A stretch of DNA of 64,000 nt from JAXLWB01 sp046328715 (GTDB lineage: Bacteria; Chloroflexota; Anaerolineae; Caldilineales; Caldilineaceae): NCBI GenBank assembly GCA_046328715.1, contig JAXLWB010000001.1:1-64000 (forward strand), given 5' to 3'. Under the pieces are notes generated by a model. That model did no database searches. It saw only the letters and a program-made list of their open reading frames with translations, and was not told the origin of the DNA. The first letter of the stretch is position 1; every line of letters begins with the position of its first letter. The position numbers and the translations under genes were made by a program. Below, piece by piece: positions 50,711 to 57,930 of this stretch.

Positions 50711-53407
50711 ATGAGCGATTCTTTGGATATGCAGAACGGTGCCTTGCCAACTAACCCGATTTCGACCAACGGGGCATCTGACGGTGCTGCGGCGGTGAAC
50801 GGCGACGGCGCAGTTGGTGAGAATGGCTACTATGGCTTGGTCAATCAAGTCTCGATTGAGCAGGAGATGCGCTCAGCCTATCTCGATTACGCTATGAGCG
50901 TGATCGTTGCGCGCGCCTTGCCGGATGCACGCGATGGACTAAAACCCGTACATAGGCGCATTCTCTACGCTATGTATGATATGGGCTTGGTGCCTGGCAC
51001 TTCTTACAAAAAGAGTGCCCGTATCGTCGGTGAAGTGCTGGGCAAATATCACCCGCATGGCGATAGCGCCGTCTACGATTCGATGGCACGTATGGCGCAA
51101 GACTTTTCATTGCGCTATTGTTTGGTCGATGGCCAGGGGAACTTTGGCTCGATCGATGGTGACAGTCCGGCGGCCATGCGTTACACCGAAGCGCGCTTGG
51201 CCCGCATTGCCATGCCCATGCTCGACGACATCGACATGGATACGGTGGACTGGAAGCCAAATTTTGACGACAGCTTGCAAGAACCGCAAGTTTTACCTGC
51301 GATGTTGCCCAACTTACTGGTCAACGGCACCAGTGGTATTGCGGTCGGTATGGCGACCAACATTCCCCCGCACAACTTGCGTGAGATTGCCGATGCGGTC
51401 GTTTTTGTGATCGATAACTGGGATCGCCACGACGAGATCGGTTTGGAAGAACTGATGGAGTTTGTCAAAGGCCCCGATTTTCCAACTGGCGGCATTATTC
51501 TTGGCTCGGATGGCATCAAACAGGCCTTTGCTACCGGACGCGGCATGATTACGGTGCGCGCCAAAACCGAAATTGAAGAGATGAAGAGTGGGCGCTTCCG
51601 CATTCTGGTCAGTGAAATTCCCTATCAGGTCAACAAGTCAACCTTGATCGAGCGTATTGCCGAATTGGTGCGCGAAGGACGGCTGGAAAATATCTCCGAC
51701 CTGCGCGACGAATCGGACCGCCGGGGCATGCGTATCGTGATCGAACTGAGCCGCGGCGCAGCGCCCAAAAAGGTGCGTAATCGTCTCTTCAAACACACTG
51801 CCTTGCAAAGCTCCTTTGGTGTGAACACCTTGGCGCTGGTCAAGGGCGAACCTGCCACGCTTTCCCTGCGTCGGGCGTTGATTATTCATGTCGAACACCG
51901 CCAGGAAGTGATCACACGGCGCACACGCTTCCAACTGGCGAAGGCACGCGAACGGGCTCATATTCTCGAAGGCTTGCGCATTGCGCTCGAATTCCTCGAC
52001 GAGGTGATTGCCATCATCCGTGGCAGCGAAAGTGCCGATGCGGCGCGCACCAACTTGATGAATCGCTTTGGGCTTTCTCAGGTGCAAGCACAAGCGATTC
52101 TCGACATGCAACTTCGTCGCCTGGCTGCTCTGGAGCGCCAAAAGATCGAAGATGAATATCGGGAGATCATGGCCAAGATTGCCTACTACGAGGATCTGCT
52201 CGCCCACGAAGAGAAGATTCGTGGGCTGATCCGCGAAGATATCCTGATGCTCAGGGAAAAATTTGGCGACGAGCGACGTACGATGATCGCCCATGATGCC
52301 AGCGGCGAATTTAGCGAAGAGGATCTGATCCAGCAAGACAATGTGCTGATCAGCCGCAGCGCGGGGCAATATATCAAGCGTATGAATGCCAACACCTTCC
52401 AGGCCCAGCGGCGTGGCGGGAAGGGTATCAAAGGCATGGCCACGCGCAATGAAGATGAGGTGATCGACCTGCTCTTTGCGCGTACGCTCGATACTGTGCT
52501 CTGCTTCACCAATCGGGGGCGGGTCTATAGCAGTCGTGTTTATGACCTGCCCGAAGGCAGCCGCACCAGCCGCGGTGCCCACATTGCCAACGTGCTTAAC
52601 CTCCAGCCAGATGAAACGGTAACCACATTGCTCGTGGTGCGCGATTTTGAAAAGTCGCAATACATCACGCTGATTACGCACCAGGCCAAGATCAAACGCA
52701 TGGAGTTGAGCAATTTCGCCAATATTCGAGCCACTGGCATCATCGCCATGACGCTCGAAGATGGTGACTCGCTCGACTGGGCGCGCCTGACCGATGGTCA
52801 CAGTGAGTTTATGGTGGTCACACGCAGTGGCAAGGCGCTACGTTTCGACGAAACCCTAGTGCGCCCGATGGGTCGGACTGCCGCTGGTGTCTTGGCGATG
52901 AAACTTCTCGGCGATGATCACGTAGTGAGTCTTGATGTGGTGCGCCCGGATTGCGATCTGCTGGTGTTGCACGAAAAGGGCTGGGGCAAACGGACGCCGC
53001 TCGAAGAATTCAATGCCAAAGGTCGCAATACCCAGGGTAACTGGGTCACTGATCACACTCGTCTTGATGAGATCGGTCCGATTGTGGCGGCGCGTGTGGT
53101 TCACCCACAGGATGAAGTGACCATCATGACTACCAACGGCATTACCATGCGCACGCCGGTCACTGGTATCAGCCAGTACGGACGTATGACGCGTGGTGTA
53201 CGCATCGTCTCGCTCAAAGAAAATGACACCGTAGCAGCTCTGGCAGTCATGGATCATAACGACTTGCAAAGTGGGTTGGATGGTGAAAAGCCTGCCAACG
53301 GTGATGAGCCGATGGAGCCAATGGCGCAATCTAGCGATGTAGGCGAAGCCGAACCTGGTATTGAAACAGAAGCATCAGAATCTGAACTAGAAGCTGTAGG
53401 TAAGTAG
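50711..53407 (+). CDS. gyrA: DNA gyrase subunit A
   Basis: 898 residues from the ATG at 50711; an earlier in-frame start at 50636 runs through repeat sequence and is rejected. The first 55 residues are a Gly/Asn/Ala-rich extension before the usual SIEQEMRSAYLDYAMSVIVA. The catalytic Tyr158 lies in AAMRYTEARLA. The GyrA-box QAQRRGGKG in the C-terminal beta-pinwheel marks gyrase instead of topoisomerase IV. The final 50 residues are acidic. With GyrB (not in the window) it introduces negative supercoils. Ser/Asp quinolone positions appear wild-type-like (HPHGDSAVYDSM). Confidence 0.96.
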   Translation: MSDSLDMQNGALPTNPISTNGASDGAAAVNGDGAVGENGYYGLVNQVSIEQEMRSAYLDYAMSVIVARALPDARDGLKPVHRRILYAMYDMGLVPGTSYKKSARIVGEVLGKYHPHGDSAVYDSMARMAQDFSLRYCLVDGQGNFGSIDGDSPAAMRYTEARLARIAMPMLDDIDMDTVDWKPNFDDSLQEPQVLPAMLPNLLVNGTSGIAVGMATNIPPHNLREIADAVVFVIDNWDRHDEIGLEELMEFVKGPDFPTGGIILGSDGIKQAFATGRGMITVRAKTEIEEMKSGRFRILVSEIPYQVNKSTLIERIAELVREGRLENISDLRDESDRRGMRIVIELSRGAAPKKVRNRLFKHTALQSSFGVNTLALVKGEPATLSLRRALIIHVEHRQEVITRRTRFQLAKARERAHILEGLRIALEFLDEVIAIIRGSESADAARTNLMNRFGLSQVQAQAILDMQLRRLAALERQKIEDEYREIMAKIAYYEDLLAHEEKIRGLIREDILMLREKFGDERRTMIAHDASGEFSEEDLIQQDNVLISRSAGQYIKRMNANTFQAQRRGGKGIKGMATRNEDEVIDLLFARTLDTVLCFTNRGRVYSSRVYDLPEGSRTSRGAHIANVLNLQPDETVTTLLVVRDFEKSQYITLITHQAKIKRMELSNFANIRATGIIAMTLEDGDSLDWARLTDGHSEFMVVTRSGKALRFDETLVRPMGRTAAGVLAMKLLGDDHVVSLDVVRPDCDLLVLHEKGWGKRTPLEEFNAKGRNTQGNWVTDHTRLDEIGPIVAARVVHPQDEVTIMTTNGITMRTPVTGISQYGRMTRGVRIVSLKENDTVAALAVMDHNDLQSGLDGEKPANGDEPMEPMAQSSDVGEAEPGIETEASESELEAVGK

Positions 53408-53409
53408 AG

Positions 53410-53465
53410 CAGTAAGTCAGTGAGACAGCAAGTCAGTTACTGATCACTGTCTCACTTACCTACTG
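53410..53465. repeat. Imperfect inverted repeat after gyrA
   Basis: agtcagtgagacag (53415-53428) pairs with ctgtctcact (53447-53456) and the flanks gtaagt and acttac also match. No T-run follows. It may be the terminator or processing site of gyrA. Confidence 0.5.
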
Positions 53466-53476
53466 ATCATTCCAGT

Positions 53477-54850
53477 ATGTCGATTATCAGTTCATTTCTC
53501 AAACAGCCTGCCGGACAACAATTGGCCTTCTTAGCCGAGGCTGATCCGCTGCTTATTGCGGAGACCTTGGTCGCCTTTGCTAACAGTGAAGGTGGCACCT
53601 TGGTTTTAGGCGCTGAGCCTGGCGGGGTTGTTGGAAGCATTACCGTGGCCGACGTAGCGGATGATGCGTTGCGCAGCGCGTTGCGCCTTTGTAAGCCTCC
53701 AGTGCAAACTCAGTGGGACCACGAGCAGCGCACAGGCGGCATTGTTGTCTTGCTACGCGTCGACCGCAGTGGAAACGTTCACAGTTTGAGTGATGGACGA
53801 GTTTTGGTGCGGCGCGGGGTTGAAAACGTGCCGGCGGATCGGAGCGACGTTGACCAGCTAATGAACGTCCGCTCGCCATTGGCTTTTGAGTTGCAGCCGA
53901 CTGCGGGTGCCCAACGTGACGATCTCGATGAAAACGTGATCGAGGAGTACCTGGAAAAGCGACAGAAACGGAATCCACGCAGCGCCATCCTGCCCAAAGA
54001 CAAACTCTTACAGCAGATTGGCGCCATCACCGAAGACAAAACTCCAACCAACAGCGGTATTTTACTCTTTGGCAAAGAGCCCCAACTCTTTTTGCCGCAG
54101 AGCCGAGCTGTCTTTGTTAAGTTTTCCGATACTGCACCACGCGGGCCTGGCGGTTCCTTTGGCTATGGCCGTCGGGAAGAATTGATCGGCCCCTTGCCAA
54201 AAATTATCGATCGGGCCTATCGCGTGATGTGGGAAGAGATGGACAAGCGGGCGGTAGTCCGTGGCCTAGTGCGCGAGGAGCAACTCGAGTATCCCGAATC
54301 GGCTGTGCGTGAAGCGTTGGTGAATGCGGTGGCCCATCGTGATTATCAGATGAGCGGGCGCAGCATCGAAATCCGCATGTACACTGACCGCATGGAAATC
54401 ATCAGCCCAGGTGGGTTGCCTGCACACATCACGTTGGATAACATAGTTGAAGAGCACTATAGCCGTAACCCACGATTGGTCAACGGTTTGTATCAGTGGG
54501 GCTACATTGAGGAACTCGGCTTGGGCATTGATCGTATGATTGAGGATATGGTTGCGTTGGGCCATCCTCCTCCCAAGTTTGATGCCAAGCCGCATCTCTT
54601 TACGGTGACGCTCTATAACATCAAAGAAGCCCAAAGTGTGGTTGCCGCTTGGGAAAATAACATGAATGAGCGGCAGATGAAGGCAATCGACCACATGCAG
54701 CGTTACGGTAGCATCACCAATGGCGATTACCAAAAGCTTTGCCAACACGTCGGGGCCGAAACACTACGCCTTGACTTGGCCGACCTGGTGAATCGAGGCA
54801 TTCTGCTGAAGATTGGTGATAAACGAGGAACTCGCTATATTCTGAAATGA
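53477..54850 (+). CDS. AlbA_2 (Schlafen-type) and HATPase_c_4 domain regulator
   Basis: 457 residues. Residues about 20-115 form an AlbA_2 domain (IAETLVAFANSEGGTLVLGA, then LRVDRSGNVHSLSDGRVLVR) of the family often named RecG-like or ATP-binding transcriptional regulators. Residues about 265-375 carry the HATPase_c_4 signature (AVREALVNAVAHRDYQMSGR; RMEIISPGGLPAHI; GYIEELGLGIDRMIEDM). The C-terminus looks like a winged helix (AIDHMQRYGSITNGDYQKLC). Such proteins are often seen with defence or stress genes. The gene lies 69 nt after gyrA across an inverted repeat, so it may be partly co-transcribed. The true role is unknown. Confidence 0.85.
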   Translation: MSIISSFLKQPAGQQLAFLAEADPLLIAETLVAFANSEGGTLVLGAEPGGVVGSITVADVADDALRSALRLCKPPVQTQWDHEQRTGGIVVLLRVDRSGNVHSLSDGRVLVRRGVENVPADRSDVDQLMNVRSPLAFELQPTAGAQRDDLDENVIEEYLEKRQKRNPRSAILPKDKLLQQIGAITEDKTPTNSGILLFGKEPQLFLPQSRAVFVKFSDTAPRGPGGSFGYGRREELIGPLPKIIDRAYRVMWEEMDKRAVVRGLVREEQLEYPESAVREALVNAVAHRDYQMSGRSIEIRMYTDRMEIISPGGLPAHITLDNIVEEHYSRNPRLVNGLYQWGYIEELGLGIDRMIEDMVALGHPPPKFDAKPHLFTVTLYNIKEAQSVVAAWENNMNERQMKAIDHMQRYGSITNGDYQKLCQHVGAETLRLDLADLVNRGILLKIGDKRGTRYILK

Positions 54851-55179
54851 CCGGCTGTTGCAATCATTTTGAAAACTGAATGGTGATTTTTGGCCAGCGC
54901 CTTATTGAAACAATAGGCAATTTTAATGATAGATTTACCACAGAAGGTGTATTGTCATCTGATATAAGTGGATGTACACTGTGTATTACCTCGGGTGCCC
55001 GACGAGTTTTCGAGTGGTTCGAAAAGCGTTCGCCTTCGAGTGGAGGCGATTGACGAGGCAAGTAGACACGATCCTATGCGGGTCAAATCTGTAAACATCA
55101 AGACACCTCAGTTTTTTCTGTCGGGTGTATAATCAGAGTCTAGTTTATTGGGCTTGGTGTGAGTAAGGACTAAGATATT
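54851..55179 (+). promoter_or_regulatory. Gap before lepB with a candidate promoter
   Basis: 329 bases without a gene. A perfect TATAAT at 55128-55133 lies 46 bases before the lepB start; the -35 area (cacctc) is poor. A small hairpin cgcct-aggcg lies at about 55030-55048. A gttcga word near 55016 is not part of a tRNA. Confidence 0.45.
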
Positions 55180-55860
55180 ATGGCTGATGGTAACCGACGT
55201 AATGTTAACGAGGAGTATGTCGTTGATGCTGATTTTCGAATTCTAAATGATGCCAGTGCAGTTGCCGTAGCCGATACAGCGACTGTTGAAGGTTATAGCG
55301 AAGCCCAGCCGAACCTCTTTGGAGCGCTGCTGCGCGAGCTGATCGAGACGGTTGTACTCTCGTTAATTCTCTTTTTGATCATCCGCCAAGTGATCCAGAA
55401 CTATCGCATCGAGAGCACCTCCATGCTGCCTAATTTTCATGAAGGGCAATTTGTCTTGGTGAATAAATTGGCTTTCAAGCTTGGAGAGCCTCATCGCGGT
55501 GAAGTGATTGTTTTCCACAACCCTGAAATGCCTTCCGAGGACTTTATCAAACGGATTATTGGGCTGCCAGGGGATACAGTAGAGATCCGCGGAACCGAAG
55601 TTTATATCGATGGCAAACTGCTTCCCGAGCCATTTAACCATAACTTACCAACACAATCTTTTGGCCCAGTGTCAGTAGAGCCTAATACACTGTTCGTGAT
55701 GGGCGATAATCGCCCCAATTCGAAGGATAGTCGCGTGATCGGTGCTATCCCAGAAGAGTTGTTGGTCGGAAAAGCATGGCTTAGGGTGTGGCCGCTCAGT
55801 GAATTTGGCTTTATTCAGCATTACGATCTACAGCCTGGCGAGATCATTCCGACCCAGTAA
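55180..55860 (+). CDS. lepB: Type I signal peptidase (LepB/SipS)
   Basis: 226 residues. A cytoplasmic N-terminus of about 50 residues precedes one TM helix (LIETVVLSLILFLIIRQVIQ). The catalytic Ser81 is in ESTSMLPNF and the general base Lys124 in FIKRIIGLPGD; VFVMGDN-type box E is FVMGDNRPNSKDSRVIG. The single TM and size fit the Gram-positive-like SipS form. It removes signal peptides from the many secreted proteins seen here, such as the protease, the Calx-beta protein and the DUF5666 proteins. A terminator follows 92 nt later. Confidence 0.94.
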   Translation: MADGNRRNVNEEYVVDADFRILNDASAVAVADTATVEGYSEAQPNLFGALLRELIETVVLSLILFLIIRQVIQNYRIESTSMLPNFHEGQFVLVNKLAFKLGEPHRGEVIVFHNPEMPSEDFIKRIIGLPGDTVEIRGTEVYIDGKLLPEPFNHNLPTQSFGPVSVEPNTLFVMGDNRPNSKDSRVIGAIPEELLVGKAWLRVWPLSEFGFIQHYDLQPGEIIPTQ

Positions 55861-55951
55861 TCCGACCCAGTAAATCGCATTCTAGACGGTTGGAACGATG
55901 AGATGCGTAGCTCCGTAGTATAGCGTTTTTAATTGGCCTTGTGTTAAAATG

Positions 55952-55997
55952 AACCCTATCCATAACTCGACTCTGAGTCTCTGGATAGGGTTTTTGT
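55952..55997 (+). terminator. Rho-independent terminator after lepB
   Basis: aaccctatcca (55952-55962) pairs exactly with tggatagggtt (55982-55992) and is followed by tttgtttt. Confidence 0.9.
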
Positions 55998-56025
55998 TTT
56001 GATACAAAGTTAATAACACTAAGAT

Positions 56026-56817
56026 ATGAAACACCACGCTTCCCTAGATGAACTGATTGAACAAGCGCAAGCCGCCTATCGGAATTTTGTTGTTGCCCTA
56101 CCGACTGTGATCCCCACGCTCGATGCCAAGACGGTAGCCAGTATGATTGATCACACGTTGCTCAAGCCGGATGCTACCTCGCAACAGGTTCGACAACTGT
56201 GTGATGAGGCGCGTGCCTTTGGCTTTTGGAGCGTTTGTGTTCATCCACACTGGACGACTTTCTGTTTGGATACTCTGGCCGAATCTGCGGTCAAAGTTTG
56301 CACTGTGATCGGTTTCCCTCATGGTGCAACATTACCTTCAGTGAAGGCTTTTGAGACAGAACAGGTTACACAGTTGGGCGTTCAAGAAGTGGACATGGTG
56401 CTCAATGTGGGGCGCTTGAAAGATGGCGACTATCGAGTTGTGCATGAAGATGTGGCGGTGGTGGCGGATGCAGCACACGAGAATGGTGCCCTGCTCAAGG
56501 TAATCATTGAAACGGGCTTGTTGAGCCACGAAGAGAAAATCGCAGCTTGTGTCATTTGCAAACAGGCAGGTGCTGACTTTGTCAAGACGGCCACCGGCTT
56601 TAACGGTGGCGGTGCCACACCTGCCGACATTGTGCTGATGCGCGCCATTGTGGGTAGCGATATGGGCGTGAAGGCGTCAGGCGGCATCCGTACTGCCAAG
56701 GATGCGCTGACGATGTTGGCTTCTGGTGCCTCGCGAATTGGGGCGAGTGCTGGGATGACGATTGTGCGCGAGCTGAGCGGTGAACAAATGACCGCCAGCA
56801 AGGGAGAAGGCTACTGA
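56026..56817 (+). CDS. deoC: Deoxyribose-phosphate aldolase
   Basis: 263 residues with the TIM-barrel features of DeoC: MIDHTLLKPDATSQQVRQLC, VCVHPHW, VCTVIGFPHGATLPSVKAFE, VDMVLNVGRLKDGDY, LLKVIIETG (second Lys) and Schiff-base Lys187 in DFVKTATGFNGGGATPADI, then MGVKASGGIRTAKDAL. It splits 2-deoxyribose 5-phosphate into glyceraldehyde 3-phosphate and acetaldehyde in nucleoside salvage. A 40-residue N-terminal extension precedes the core. The next small gene overlaps its stop codon by one base, so the two are coupled. Confidence 0.95.
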   Translation: MKHHASLDELIEQAQAAYRNFVVALPTVIPTLDAKTVASMIDHTLLKPDATSQQVRQLCDEARAFGFWSVCVHPHWTTFCLDTLAESAVKVCTVIGFPHGATLPSVKAFETEQVTQLGVQEVDMVLNVGRLKDGDYRVVHEDVAVVADAAHENGALLKVIIETGLLSHEEKIAACVICKQAGADFVKTATGFNGGGATPADIVLMRAIVGSDMGVKASGGIRTAKDALTMLASGASRIGASAGMTIVRELSGEQMTASKGEGY

Positions 56818-57107
56818 TGTCCGATCGAGTGACCGATTACGCATTGTTGATAGGTCATGTTTGGCGCTGCCCGGAATGTCGCGATTCACTTCTCTCCCAG
56901 CCGGAGATTGCGTGTATTGGCTTCAAATTGAACGACGATCAACGCCAGGCGATCCGTAATCTCACCAATAACTCGTTCGCAACGGTCATGCGCCTTTCGC
57001 AAGAACTAGACATCAGCATGGGTGATCTCTATGCCGCAATTGATCATCCGCGTGCACGGTTGCGCCATCTTGGTGTGGTCCGTGGTGAATTTCGCATCGG
57101 ACGGTAA
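56817..57107 (+). CDS. Small CxxC protein coupled to deoC, unknown
   Basis: 96 residues, ATG overlapping the deoC stop in TGATG. An N-terminal zinc-ribbon-like half carries HVWRCPECRDSLL, but only one CxxC and a later single Cys (EIACIGF), so metal binding is uncertain. The second half (LNDDQRQAIRNLTNNSFATV, MRLSQELDISMGDLYAAIDH) is helical and ends in a basic RHLGVV-RGEFRIGR. It could be a DNA-binding or regulatory partner. The coupling to deoC suggests co-expression. No family is recognised. Confidence 0.65.
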   Translation: MSDRVTDYALLIGHVWRCPECRDSLLSQPEIACIGFKLNDDQRQAIRNLTNNSFATVMRLSQELDISMGDLYAAIDHPRARLRHLGVVRGEFRIGR

Positions 57108-57141
57108 GGGGTTGGCAATCATTATACAAACGTAAAATTAG

Positions 57142-57203
57142 GCGATTGAGAGATGAGAAGATTGGTGGAAAAACAATCTTCTCATCTCTCAATCGCTGTT
57201 TCT
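57142..57203 (+). terminator. Long-stem terminator after the deoC pair
   Basis: A perfect 22-bp stem, gcgattgagagatgagaaga plus tt (57142-57163) with its complement 57175-57196, loop of 11 and then tgtttct. It ends the deoC unit just before the MBL gene. Confidence 0.88.
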
Positions 57204-57213
57204 AAGGATATGT

Positions 57214-57924
57214 ATGAAGGAAATCCTACCCGGATTGTGGGATATTAACGAAATTGGCGATCAAGTTCACGCTTATCTGTGGCAATGGGCGCAAGGCTTC
57301 ACCTTGATCGATACTGGAATGCCAGCACATGCTACGCTGATTCTCGATGCGTTGAAGAAACGGAACATCGCCTTGCATCAGGTCCGTCGCATCATCATTA
57401 CTCATTGCGATCTCGATCACTCAGGCTCAGCAGCACAACTGCGACGTGCAACAGGTGCGACGGTAGTTGCCCATTCGGTCGAAAAAGCATATCTCGAACA
57501 GCCCAAGTTGCGCCAACCCGCACTTTGGTTGCGTCCACTCTTTTTTATTATGGGCCAGTTCCCAGCCTTTTATCACCGCCCGGTTATGGTCGATCAGCTG
57601 GTGGTGGATGGAGATGAGACGCCAGAAGGATTTACCATCGTTCATACGCCTGGTCATTCTCCTGGACACATCTCTCTACTGCACAAGCAGAAGCGCTTTT
57701 TGATTGCCGGCGACGCACTGGTCAACCGCAACAACACGCTCACTGGCAACGAAAGCCCCTTCACGCCTGACAAGAAGAATGCACAACGTAGTGTCTGGAA
57801 GATCGCCAAGAAATATGGCGACGACTTTGATACCATCGTCTTTGGTCACGGTGAGCCGATCTTGCAAAACGGTGGGCAGAAGGTGAAGTCGCTAGCCAGC
57901 CTTATCTTTTCCAGCGAAGTCTAG
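57214..57924 (+). CDS. MBL-fold metallo-hydrolase
   Basis: 236 residues. SD AAGGA lies six bases before the ATG. The metal motif is IITHCDLDHSGSA, in which the canonical H-x-H-x-D-H reads H-C-D-L-D-H: the second His is Asp. Further ligands are HTPGHSPGHIS (His), a FLIAGDAL Asp and VFGHGEPI (His). The replacement occurs in a subgroup of glyoxalase-II-like hydrolases, so activity is still likely. The substrate is unknown; thioester, lactone or phosphodiester cleavage are all possible. It stands between a terminator and the convergent glycosyltransferase gene 6 nt away. Confidence 0.9.
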   Translation: MKEILPGLWDINEIGDQVHAYLWQWAQGFTLIDTGMPAHATLILDALKKRNIALHQVRRIIITHCDLDHSGSAAQLRRATGATVVAHSVEKAYLEQPKLRQPALWLRPLFFIMGQFPAFYHRPVMVDQLVVDGDETPEGFTIVHTPGHSPGHISLLHKQKRFLIAGDALVNRNNTLTGNESPFTPDKKNAQRSVWKIAKKYGDDFDTIVFGHGEPILQNGGQKVKSLASLIFSSEV

Positions 57925-57930
57925 AGACCT

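Noticed and set aside
51638..52801. A 387-codon open frame on the strand opposite gyrA
   Set aside because: It lies wholly inside gyrA, has no family signal or ribosome-binding site, and reflects codon bias of the real gene.
55000..55060. Possible tRNA because of a GTTCGA word
   Set aside because: No acceptor stem or anticodon arm can be formed around it.
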